Assembly: GCA_020062605.1 (NCBI GenBank)
Contig: JAGUWA010000210.1
Span: 1 to 15,873 of the forward strand
Source of the DNA: Parvibaculum sp.
GTDB lineage: Bacteria; Pseudomonadota; Alphaproteobacteria; Parvibaculales; Parvibaculaceae
Reading direction: 5' to 3'
DNA length: 15,873 bases
Shown: positions 7,932 through 14,617 of the stretch, piece by piece
How positions within the stretch are numbered: position 1 is the stretch's first letter
Layout: the number at the start of each line of letters is the position of its first letter
The notes under the pieces: model-generated
Told to the model about the DNA's origin: nothing
What the model saw: only the letters and a program-made list of their open reading frames with translations
The model's database searches: none
Program-made: the position numbers and the translations under genes

Positions 7932-8657
7932 ACCGGGATTTGAAACCGGTACCGCCGTCTCGACAGTGTCCTTCATTTTGTGTGGTGGCTCTACGAGGCC
8001 GGCGGAAATGATGAGCTTTGCGCCTTCCTCGATCGTCATGTCGAGGACATGCACATCTTGCCTGGGGACAAAGAGAAGAAATCCCGATGTCGGGTTCGGC
8101 GTCGTCGGAAGAAAAACGCTGATGAGCTCCTCGCCCGTCTTGTGGACAATCTCGCCTTTCGTTTGTGTCGTGATGAAGACGATACAATAGATACCCTTGC
8201 GGGGATATTCGATCAGCCCCACCTCGCGAAACGATGCTGCGGACTGCGAAACCACCGTCTCGAAAATCTGTTTCAGCGCACCATAGATGCTTCGCACGAC
8301 CGGCATTCGCGAAACGATACGCTCGCCGAATGTGAGTACCGCTCGTCCAAAGAAATTCGCAGTCAGCGCACCGAGCAGGGTGAGCAGCACGAAGGCGATC
8401 AGAAGACCGAGCCCAGGAAGGTCGAAAGGCAGATAGTTGTCGGGCTGATACCGGGCTGGGATCAGGGGCGTGAACCAGGTATCGACGAGGTCGATAAACC
8501 AGCGCACGATCCAGATCGTGAGGCCGATGGGCGCAGCAACGACAAGCCCGGTGAAAAAGTAGTTTCTGAGCCTCGTCATGAAGCCGACATGCCGGGCCGG
8601 CAGAATCAACGGTGGCTCATCCGGCTGTCCGGCGTTTTCGCTGTCCTGATCGCTCAT
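7923..8657 (-). CDS. DUF502 family membrane protein
   Basis: A 244-residue integral membrane protein of the DUF502 family, whose function is unknown. A short acidic, Pro-rich N-terminus (1-26) is followed by two membrane helices (about 33-55 and 81-103). The soluble C-terminal domain carries stretches typical of the family: MPVVRSIYGALKQ (118-130) and FLPTTPNPTSGF (182-193). The start at ATG 8657 is the only reasonable one, since the open frame further upstream has no start close to the conserved region. Its GGGAGG binding site (8672-8677) is 14 bases away, longer than usual. That site directly abuts a five-codon reading frame whose stop overlaps this start. The 3' end overlaps recG by nine bases, tail to tail. 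Confidence 0.9.
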   Translation of the reverse strand: MSDQDSENAGQPDEPPLILPARHVGFMTRLRNYFFTGLVVAAPIGLTIWIVRWFIDLVDTWFTPLIPARYQPDNYLPFDLPGLGLLIAFVLLTLLGALTANFFGRAVLTFGERIVSRMPVVRSIYGALKQIFETVVSQSAASFREVGLIEYPRKGIYCIVFITTQTKGEIVHKTGEELISVFLPTTPNPTSGFLLFVPRQDVHVLDMTIEEGAKLIISAGLVEPPHKMKDTVETAVPVSNPGSA

Positions 8658-8671
8658 TCGGTCTGCCGCAT
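8654..8671 (-). other. Five-codon leader frame overlapping the DUF502 start
   Basis: On the minus strand an ATG at 8671-8669 opens a frame of five sense codons (Met-Arg-Gln-Thr-Glu). Its TGA overlaps the DUF502 ATG in an ATGA arrangement. The GGGAGG site directly abuts this ATG, which is too close for efficient initiation, so it may well be accidental. If translated, it would couple ribosomes onto the DUF502 start. Confidence 0.2.
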
Positions 8672-8853
8672 CCTCCCGCCAGGTCCCGTTTGGCGCCGCG
8701 TTGACGCCGGGGCGCGCTGGCTTCCAGCTCCCCCCTATCCTTCTTATCATTGCGGAGCTTCTCTGTCAGGCGCATGCGTTTCATCATGGCCGCATGAACA
8801 TTGCCGCGAGGCCCCAGAAGCCGCGCCAAAACAAGACCCAGGGAGAGAATGGC
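8658..8853. promoter_or_regulatory. Divergent intergenic region between DUF502 and the DUF7064-like operon
   Basis: This 196-base gap lies between two divergent starts. For the plus-strand operon, GGGAGAG (8841-8847) is a well-spaced binding site for ATG 8854. For the minus strand, CTGACA (8764-8769) and TAAGAA (8741-8746), 17 bases apart, form a weak promoter candidate with a long leader. On the plus strand TTGACG (8701-8706) has no -10 element at normal spacing. The plus-strand frame is open upstream of 8854 but looks unlike coding sequence. Confidence 0.4.
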
Positions 8854-9888
8854 ATGGCCAGCACCCAGCCCGGAACGATGATCCGGCTTCTGCCGGAGGA
8901 TGAATACACCCACACGCCGGACGCCGCCTCGAACTATAACGAGAGCATGTATTTCAACGCGTTCGACCCGCAGACGAAGATCGGCGGCTGGTTCCGCCTC
9001 GGCAACCGGCCCAACGAAGGTTACGCGGAAATGTCCGTCTGCCTGTACCTGCCGGGCGGCTGCGTCGCATTCGCCTACGCGAAGCCGAAAATCTCCGGTA
9101 ACGAGGAGATGAACGCCGGTGGCATGAAGATCGAGGTGGTCGAGCCGTTCAAGCGCCTGCGCCTTGCCTTTTCCGGCAAGGTCGTCGTTCTCTCCAATCC
9201 CCTCGACATGGCGGACCCCGCCAAGGCCTTCAAGGATAACCCGGTCGTCCCGTGCGAGGTGGAACTCGACTACGAAGGCGTCTCGCCAATGTTTGGCGGC
9301 GAGACCGTGAAGGAGGACGGCTCCCCCCTCGACCTCGATCCTGAAAAATCCTTCGCCAAGGCGCATTACGAGCAGCATATGGCCGCAAAGGGGCGCTTCA
9401 AGGTGGGCGAAGAAAGCTTCGATATTCGCGGCTTCGGTCTTCGTGACAAGAGCTGGGGCCCCCGCTATTGGCAGGCGATCCACTGGTACCGCTGGCTGCC
9501 GATGAACTTCGGGCGCGATTTCGGCATGATGATTTCCATCGTCACGAACGACGAGGGCAAGCAGCGCCAGGGCGGCATGGTCCTGAAAGACGGTAAGTAC
9601 GACCTCATAAAGTCATGCACCATCGACAGCGACTGGGACGAGAACTGGTACCAGACCGCCCTTCGCGCTCACGTCGAAACGGAAAGCGGCGCAACCTACG
9701 ACGTCGAAGGCCGGGTGCTGTCGCTCATTCCGCTTCGCAATCGACGCAAGTCTCCGGATGGAGCTGAACTCAATACTCGCATCACCGAGGGAATGACGGA
9801 ATACCGGTGCAATGGCATGACCGGCTACGGGCTCTCCGAATATCTCGACCAGATCGTGGATGGTCGCCCTGTCGGGGCGGGCCACTGA
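8854..9888 (+). CDS. DUF7064/DUF7065-type protein of unknown function, possibly lipocalin-like
   Basis: A 344-residue soluble protein with no signal peptide. I recognise the type as the pair of domains now called DUF7065 (N-terminal) and DUF7064 (C-terminal), often found beside phosphotransferase-family and acyl-CoA genes. The clearest signature is GFGLRDKSWGPR (193-204), followed by an aromatic-rich stretch with WQAIHWYRWL (206-215). A Gly-Asp/His-Trp-Gly-Arg signature followed by Trp/Tyr residues recalls AttH/CrtC-like lipocalin-fold proteins, which include hydratases acting on hydrophobic substrates. That link is my inference. The ATG at 8854 is chosen for its GGGAGAG site; upstream ATG 8794 has none. 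The stop lies one base before the kinase ATG, so the two are almost certainly translated together. The biochemical role is unknown. Confidence 0.75.
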   Translation: MASTQPGTMIRLLPEDEYTHTPDAASNYNESMYFNAFDPQTKIGGWFRLGNRPNEGYAEMSVCLYLPGGCVAFAYAKPKISGNEEMNAGGMKIEVVEPFKRLRLAFSGKVVVLSNPLDMADPAKAFKDNPVVPCEVELDYEGVSPMFGGETVKEDGSPLDLDPEKSFAKAHYEQHMAAKGRFKVGEESFDIRGFGLRDKSWGPRYWQAIHWYRWLPMNFGRDFGMMISIVTNDEGKQRQGGMVLKDGKYDLIKSCTIDSDWDENWYQTALRAHVETESGATYDVEGRVLSLIPLRNRRKSPDGAELNTRITEGMTEYRCNGMTGYGLSEYLDQIVDGRPVGAGH

Positions 9889-9889
9889 C

Positions 9890-10894
9890 ATGACCGGTGG
9901 GAGCAACCCGATCGAGGCGCCTCTCGCCGAGGTCGTGAAAGCCCATATCGAAGGTACGACGGGAATAACCGGGCTGAAGCGTCTCTCTGGCGGGGCCAGT
10001 CAGGAAACATGGTCCTTCGATGCGACAACGGCAGGCGAAACTGTTCCGCTGATCCTGCGTCGCGCGCCGGGTGGCTCCCGCCCTCCGAGCGAGACGGCGG
10101 TGGGCCTCGCGACGGAAGCAAAGCTGATCGAACTTGCCGGCGCCGCTAGCGTGCCGGTTCCCACCGTGCGCTACGTGCTTGCGAAAGAGGATGGTATCGG
10201 CGACGGCTTCATCATGAACCGGGTCGCCGGTGAAACAATTGCCCGCAAGATTTTGCGTGATGACGAGTTCGCAAATGCCCGTCCGATACTCGCCCGCCAG
10301 TGCGGTGAAATTCTGGCGAAACTCCACAGCGTCGACCGTGCAGCCTTGCCGCCCCTTCGCATCTCCCCCGCCGAATCCGAAATCGCGCAATATCGGAATA
10401 TCTACAAAGCACACGGTCATCCGCATCCGGTATTTGAACTGGCGCTGCGCTGGCTGGCGGACAACACGCCGCCGCCAAGCACTGCCCATACGCTCGTCCA
10501 TGGCGACTTCCGGAACGGCAACCTGATGATCGGTCCGGACGGCATTCGCGCGGTTCTCGATTGGGAAATCGCCCATGTCGGCGACCCGATGGAAGACCTC
10601 GGCTGGATATGCGTGAACTCCTGGCGCTTCGGCAATATCGACCAGCCCGTCGGCGGCTTTGGCACGAGAGAGGACATGTTCGAAGGCTACGAAGCCGCCG
10701 GCGGCGGCACGGTCGACCCCGCCCGCGTCAAGTTCTGGGAGGTTCTTGGCACTCTCAAATGGGGGATTATGTGCACGATCATGGTGACGGCCTTCAAGAC
10801 GGGGGCGGATCGCTCGGTCGAGCGAGCCACCATCGGACGGCGTTCTTCCGAGACGGAAATCGATTTATTGCGCCTGCTGGCGCCGCTTGCCTGA
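9890..10894 (+). CDS. Phosphotransferase family protein (APH fold), LvaA-like kinase candidate
   Basis: A 334-residue kinase-like protein of the aminoglycoside phosphotransferase superfamily. The N-lobe has a Gly-rich loop, LSGGASQETW (32-41). The catalytic HGDFRNGN sequence at 204-211 (His204, Asp206, Asn211) and the metal-binding Asp of LDWE (Asp224) are intact, so it should be active. Adjacent to a DUF6285 protein, this subgroup is more often linked to acyl-CoA metabolism than to drug resistance. LvaA of Pseudomonas putida phosphorylates 4-hydroxyacyl-CoA during levulinate catabolism, and eukaryotic ACAD10/11 fuse a related kinase to an acyl-CoA dehydrogenase. The start is set at ATG 9890, preceded by a GGGG-rich site and one base after the upstream stop. 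ATG 9860, overlapping the upstream gene, is possible but has no binding site. Substrate is unproven. Confidence 0.85.
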   Translation: MTGGSNPIEAPLAEVVKAHIEGTTGITGLKRLSGGASQETWSFDATTAGETVPLILRRAPGGSRPPSETAVGLATEAKLIELAGAASVPVPTVRYVLAKEDGIGDGFIMNRVAGETIARKILRDDEFANARPILARQCGEILAKLHSVDRAALPPLRISPAESEIAQYRNIYKAHGHPHPVFELALRWLADNTPPPSTAHTLVHGDFRNGNLMIGPDGIRAVLDWEIAHVGDPMEDLGWICVNSWRFGNIDQPVGGFGTREDMFEGYEAAGGGTVDPARVKFWEVLGTLKWGIMCTIMVTAFKTGADRSVERATIGRRSSETEIDLLRLLAPLA

Positions 10895-10905
10895 GGGAAT
10901 GAAGA

Positions 10906-11289
10906 ATGCAGGACCAGCCGACGGCTAGTGAACTCGTCGAAGCGGTTGCGGATTTCATCCGCAATCACGCCATGCCCCAACTGCAAGGCCACGCCGCGTT
11001 TCATGCGCGCGTTGCGGCCAATGCTCTCGACATCGTAAAGCGGGAGCTGGACGTCGCGCCCACGGCCAACGCGGAAGAAGCGTCTCGTCTCGCGGCATTG
11101 CTTGGAATGGAAGCTTCGCTGGAAGAGCTCAACCGCGAACTCTGCCGGCGGATCGAAGCGGGAGAGGTCGGTCTCGATACACCGGGGCTCAAGGACCATC
11201 TTTGGCGCACCACGCTTACGAAGCTTTCGATCGACCAGCCCAACTATTCGGGGTACCGCCGCGCGCTCGACGAGGAGGCCAAAGGCTGA
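10906..11289 (+). CDS. DUF6285 domain protein, LvaB-like kinase partner candidate
   Basis: A 127-residue soluble helical protein recognisable as DUF6285. The FHARVAANALDIVKREL stretch is at 32-48, a Leu-rich helix with Cys80 follows, and the C-terminal signature SIDQPNYSGYR is at about 108-118. It starts 11 bases after the kinase stop, with a GAGGG site just upstream, so it belongs to the same operon. Proteins of this type usually sit directly after a phosphotransferase gene. To my recollection, LvaB of the P. putida levulinate operon, a small protein needed with the kinase LvaA, is of this kind. By analogy it would be an accessory subunit of the kinase encoded just before it. No catalytic motif is visible in it. 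Confidence 0.8.
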   Translation: MQDQPTASELVEAVADFIRNHAMPQLQGHAAFHARVAANALDIVKRELDVAPTANAEEASRLAALLGMEASLEELNRELCRRIEAGEVGLDTPGLKDHLWRTTLTKLSIDQPNYSGYRRALDEEAKG

Positions 11290-11419
11290 GCGTTCCTCGT
11301 GCAGATGATTTTCGCGCCGGCCCTTGGTAAAACCCGGGTTCTCGTTTGGCGTGGTGATCATTTGGTAAGCCTTAGGCGGCACACTTTCCCGCACCCGGGC
11401 GCAGAAAGTCCGGATTGTT
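11290..11419. promoter_or_regulatory. Intergenic region before the PAS gene
   Basis: This 130-base gap contains a perfect ten-base palindrome, AACCCGGGTT (11331-11340), and a second CCCGGG core (11394-11399). It also has two copies of TTGGTAA (11324-11330 and 11362-11368). No clear -10/-35 pair and no terminator for the upstream operon are visible. The repeats may be binding sites or chance. Confidence 0.3.
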
Positions 11420-11941
11420 TTGTTGCGTATTTGGGAAGCGGCCTTGTCTTACCGCGAGATCGATATCACCGGCATCCCGGAACGGCATCCGGTTCGCTGT
11501 TTCCAGGGCTACTGGAAAAGCCGGACGGGCGCGGGAAACCCGCCGCTCCGCAGCCAAATTAATCCCGCCGAAATAGCGAGCATATTGCCGTGGTTGCTGG
11601 TGCTCGAAACGCTGCAATTCCACGATAAGCGTGAATATCGTTATCGCCTAGCCGGTACGGGATGCACCGAGCTGTTCGGCGTCGACTACACAGGAAAGAT
11701 GCTCGGCGAAAACCTGACTCCGGAAGGCGCCGAGATAAGGCAGAAGGAATTCAACAGCGTCATCGAAACGTGTCGTCCGATTTTATCGACGACGAACTTG
11801 CCAATAAAAGCGAGGGAATTCATCGCCGTTCATCGGGGTGTCTTCCCCGTCTCCCTGGCGGGAAGTTCGATAGACCAGATATTCGTAGTGGTCGCGCCGA
11901 CCGCCACGGAGTGCTCGGTCCGTCTTCCTTTATCGTCCTGA
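11420..11941 (+). CDS. Stand-alone PAS domain protein (PAS_5 family)
   Basis: A protein of up to 173 residues made almost wholly of one PAS_5-type domain. Family features seen are CFQGYWKSRTGAG (27-39), the ILPWLLVLE region (55-63), YRYRLAGTG (73-81) and the FGVDYTGK loop (86-93). Beta strands follow to the C-terminus. There is no kinase, cyclase or DNA-binding output domain, so it would act by binding a small ligand or a partner protein. Single-domain PAS_5 proteins are common in alphaproteobacteria, and I believe the cell-cycle protein MopJ of Caulobacter is one. No ATG or GTG exists in the open frame. TTG codons at 11420, 11423 and 11444 are the candidates, the last having a GGGAAG site upstream, so the start is uncertain. 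The 3' end overlaps the SGNH gene by 12 bases, tail to tail. Confidence 0.75.
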   Translation: MLRIWEAALSYREIDITGIPERHPVRCFQGYWKSRTGAGNPPLRSQINPAEIASILPWLLVLETLQFHDKREYRYRLAGTGCTELFGVDYTGKMLGENLTPEGAEIRQKEFNSVIETCRPILSTTNLPIKAREFIAVHRGVFPVSLAGSSIDQIFVVVAPTATECSVRLPLSS

Positions 11942-12952
11942 AGCATCGCCGAGCCTGGCTTCATAGAAAGCCAGTCGACGTGCATAGGTGCGAAGAACCT
12001 GTGCCTCATCCATCTTTTTCAGGTCGAGAGCGCCATCCGAGCCACCGTTCAGCAGGTTCCCCGCGATGATCGTGTTCGCAGCCTCGGAATAATGCGTGCC
12101 GTCATAGGTGTTCGATCTGTCGATTGTCATGGCTGAGGGAACGCCATAGTCCAAGAAGCGATCGAACTTCGTCGATGCGAGATGAAGAACCTCGACATAT
12201 TCATCAAGCCAGCCCTTCTCCGCATACGCATTGATCGCCCATGCTGAGATCGGTGGAACATAGCCAGCCAGAACCGCGTCGGGAAAGATTGCGCGCATCT
12301 CGTCGTAGAAAGAAACGCGATCCTTCGCAACAAAACGGCCTGCAAAGAGGTCACGAATGGGCTTTGCGGGATCGTATGCAGGCGCGCCCGGCGCAACGTG
12401 GCATATGAACTGCCGATCATAGACGCGATCGAGTGGGGACTCGCCGAACAATGTCTGCAACGACATCGAAAGCGCATCAACTGAGAGATAAGCAAGATAA
12501 GGCGACTTTGGCGTCTCTTCTTCTTGTATGAACTCGGGGATATCGGTTCCGCCAATCCTCTCCCGGAAGGCGGCACCCGGAACACCCATGATGACGAGCT
12601 TCGGTTGGAAGCCGCTGGCGCGCAGGTAACGTGCATAGGCGACGGCTTCGGCTGCCTTGCCGGCAGAAAATGCGAAGTTGAAGCACCTGTACCCTTCGAT
12701 CCTGTCTTCCGGCAGGAGCGTTACCCGGCTGTCGCCGAAGATGACGCAGTCGTAGCGTTCTTTCCGCGCGAGAAAGAGGTTCGTCTTGCTCAACCTTTCA
12801 TTGAAGGCGTAGTTCACTGTGCCGATCTTGTTTCCGCCGAAATACCAAAGCGGATCGACCGTCGCATTGACGATGAAGACGACGAGCACAGCCGCGATAA
12901 CTGAAACGGTCAGCGTTGCAAGGTAGGCGGGTGCATATTTGCTCATCGTCAT
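11930..12952 (-). CDS. Membrane-anchored SGNH-like protein, partner of MBOAT acyltransferase
   Basis: A 340-residue protein with one N-terminal membrane helix (about 11-30) and a periplasmic domain. The domain has an SGNH-type nucleophile block, FGDSR (72-76), and a C-terminal catalytic-type block, YDGTHYS (283-289, with Asp284 and His287). This layout recalls the AlgJ/AlgX/DltD-like partners of MBOAT proteins, which pass an acyl group from the membrane acyltransferase to a polymer outside the cytoplasm. It begins three bases after the MBOAT stop, so the two form an operon and translation is probably coupled. A second ATG two codons in (12946) is an alternative start. No strong binding site is visible for either. 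The acceptor substrate is unknown. Confidence 0.75.
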   Translation of the reverse strand: MTMSKYAPAYLATLTVSVIAAVLVVFIVNATVDPLWYFGGNKIGTVNYAFNERLSKTNLFLARKERYDCVIFGDSRVTLLPEDRIEGYRCFNFAFSAGKAAEAVAYARYLRASGFQPKLVIMGVPGAAFRERIGGTDIPEFIQEEETPKSPYLAYLSVDALSMSLQTLFGESPLDRVYDRQFICHVAPGAPAYDPAKPIRDLFAGRFVAKDRVSFYDEMRAIFPDAVLAGYVPPISAWAINAYAEKGWLDEYVEVLHLASTKFDRFLDYGVPSAMTIDRSNTYDGTHYSEAANTIIAGNLLNGGSDGALDLKKMDEAQVLRTYARRLAFYEARLGDASGR

Positions 12953-12955
12953 GGG

Positions 12956-14464
12956 TCAGAACTGGAAATAGAGGAATTCGCTGATGCGCTGAAGGCTGAG
13001 GAGCGACGCCGCGGCCGCAAGGCCCATCGCAACGGCCACAGGCTTGCTTGGACGCCAGAGAAAGAGCCGCATGAAGCGCGTGTGATCCACGGGTAGCAGC
13101 AACGGGTCCCCCCGCCGGTCGGCCCATTTGTAGTTGAATGCCGGACGCACCATCGCAAGCCATTGCTGCGTGTTGGGCCAGAACCAGAGGATACCCATCC
13201 AGAACACAAGCCAGGCCATATCCTCCGCAAGCCTGCCCGCCTCGGAAATATCCGGTACGGTAACAAGGCCCCGGTAGATCGCCGTCGCCGAATCGAGATC
13301 GGCGGCGCGGAACAGCACCCATGCAAGTGCTACGCAGAGGAAGGTCAGAGTGCGGGCAAAACCGCGCGACCACCATGTGTTGATCCGCCGGATCGGCAGT
13401 GCGTTCCACCCGTGATTGACGATCAGCATCAGCCCGTGCGCAGCACCCCACAACATGAAAGTCCATGCTGGCCCATGCCACAATCCGCCGAGCGCCATTG
13501 TTATAAAGAGGTTCAGATAGCGCCGGACCTTGCCACGCCGGTTGCCACCAAGCGAGATGTAGAGATAGTCGCGCAGAAAACGCGAAAGTGTCATATGCCA
13601 TCGACGCCAGAAGTCGCTGATGTTCAGCGCCTGATACGGCGAGTGAAAATTGAGTGGCAGTTTTATTCCGAAGATGCGGGCCGCCCCGATCGCCATGTCC
13701 GAATAGCCCGAAAAGTCGAAGTAGAGCTGGAAGGTGTAGGCAAGCATACCCTCCCATGCATCGAAAAATCCGATCTCCGCCCCGTTTGTGGCTCGCGCAA
13801 ACACCGGCGCAGCGACGAGTGCCACGTTGTCTGCAAGTACGACCTTCTTGAAGAGACCGACAAGGAAGATCGTGAGGCCGATCATCACGTTCGCGCGATC
13901 GAAGGCGAAGCCGCGTTTGAGTTTCGTCTGAGAGAAAATCTCCTTGTGATGAACGATCGGGCCCGCAATGAGCTGCGGGAAGAACATCACGAAGAAGCAA
14001 TATTCGAGAAAAGAGTGCGGCTCCACGTCACCGCGTCGGGCGTCTACCAGATAGGCGATCTTCTGGAAGGTGAAGAAGGAGATCGCGAGCGGAAGAACGA
14101 TGTGCTGTAGCGGTATGTCGGTTTCAAAGACGGTGTTCGAAGTTCCGATCAGGAAGTCCGTGTACTTGAAGTAACCGAGCGCGGCGAGATCGACGGTGAC
14201 GCCGAAGGCGGTCAGCGGCGTCGCCCACCCTCCCCGGGGTTTCAGCCGTTCGACAAGGATCGCCTGTGCCGTCAGGAAGTTGAAAACGGCAAGCCCGATC
14301 AGCAACGGCAGGTATATCGGGTTCCACCAGCCGTAGAAAAAGAGAGAGGCGAGAACGAGGAATCCCAGGCTCGCCTCGCGGCCGAGCCGCGCTCGGATGA
14401 CGAAGCACAACAGGGCCGTCAGCGGCAGGAAGCCAAAGAGGAAAACGGGCGAATTGAAGAGCAA
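12956..14464 (-). CDS. MBOAT family O-acyltransferase (AlgI-like)
   Basis: A 502-residue polytopic membrane protein of the membrane-bound O-acyltransferase family, AlgI/PatA-like branch. The N-terminus MLFNSPVFLFGFLPL is typical. The conserved cytoplasmic-side motif DFWRRWHMTLSRFLRDY is at 284-300, with His290. The catalytic His330 is in GGLWHGPAW, and the protein ends in the family-typical EFLYFQF. These enzymes take acyl groups from cytosolic acyl-CoA and hand them across the membrane, commonly to acetylate an exopolysaccharide or cell-wall polymer. The start is a TTG at 14462-14464. It matches the family N-terminus, but the nearest GGAG is 13 bases upstream. The SGNH-like partner follows at once. 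No polysaccharide synthase or transporter is in the window. Confidence 0.92.
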   Translation of the reverse strand: MLFNSPVFLFGFLPLTALLCFVIRARLGREASLGFLVLASLFFYGWWNPIYLPLLIGLAVFNFLTAQAILVERLKPRGGWATPLTAFGVTVDLAALGYFKYTDFLIGTSNTVFETDIPLQHIVLPLAISFFTFQKIAYLVDARRGDVEPHSFLEYCFFVMFFPQLIAGPIVHHKEIFSQTKLKRGFAFDRANVMIGLTIFLVGLFKKVVLADNVALVAAPVFARATNGAEIGFFDAWEGMLAYTFQLYFDFSGYSDMAIGAARIFGIKLPLNFHSPYQALNISDFWRRWHMTLSRFLRDYLYISLGGNRRGKVRRYLNLFITMALGGLWHGPAWTFMLWGAAHGLMLIVNHGWNALPIRRINTWWSRGFARTLTFLCVALAWVLFRAADLDSATAIYRGLVTVPDISEAGRLAEDMAWLVFWMGILWFWPNTQQWLAMVRPAFNYKWADRRGDPLLLPVDHTRFMRLFLWRPSKPVAVAMGLAAAASLLSLQRISEFLYFQF

Positions 14465-14564
14465 TTGGCGAGACGGGCTCCAACCCCTTGGGGGATAAGA
14501 CCTGATGTAGGAATCGGGCGGTCGCCCGCCTACGGGAGCGGGATGTTAGGGAGAACAAAGGCAT
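14465..14564. promoter_or_regulatory. Leader region of the MBOAT operon with inverted repeats
   Basis: This region between the thiolase terminator and the MBOAT start must carry the MBOAT promoter, but I cannot identify -10/-35 elements with confidence. It contains CGGGCG-GT-CGCCCG (14515-14528), a perfect six-base inverted repeat with a two-base centre. It also contains CCCC-TT-GGGG (14484-14493). On the transcript either could form a small hairpin, or on DNA serve as a binding site. Confidence 0.35.
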
Positions 14565-14594
14565 AAAAAAGGCCGGAAACGGGTCCCGGCCTTT
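14565..14594 (-). terminator. Rho-independent terminator after the thiolase gene
   Basis: Read on the minus strand, AAAGGCCGG (14586-14594) and CCGGCCTTT (14568-14576) form a perfect nine-base stem around a nine-base loop. The stem runs into a T tract, with six As on the plus strand at 14565-14570. It begins about 24 bases after the thiolase stop and isolates the MBOAT operon from the thiolase transcript. Confidence 0.88.
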
Positions 14595-14617
14595 CTCATG
14601 AGGTTTTTTGCCAACGG

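Noticed and set aside
7980..8903. A 307-codon open frame on the plus strand
   Set aside because: It runs antisense through the DUF502 gene and into the start of the next gene; no homology is apparent.
8617..9483. A 288-codon open frame on the minus strand
   Set aside because: It is antisense to the DUF7064-like gene and crosses the DUF502 start; it looks like a codon-bias shadow.
9890..10894. Aminoglycoside resistance gene
   Set aside because: The fold is that of aminoglycoside phosphotransferases. The DUF6285 and DUF7064-like neighbours and the Gly-rich loop type point to acyl-CoA or lipid metabolism, not drug resistance.
11940..11962. GAAGC/GCTTC inverted repeat as a terminator for the PAS gene
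   Set aside because: The stem is only five bases, there is no T tract, and it lies inside the coding region of the SGNH gene.
12798..14000. A 400-codon open frame on the minus strand
   Set aside because: It is an alternate frame across the MBOAT and SGNH genes. Its product is Arg/Cys/Gly-rich and resembles no family, whereas both real proteins are clear.
13163..14110. A 315-codon open frame on the plus strand
   Set aside because: It is antisense to the MBOAT gene, with a charged, low-complexity translation and no binding site.
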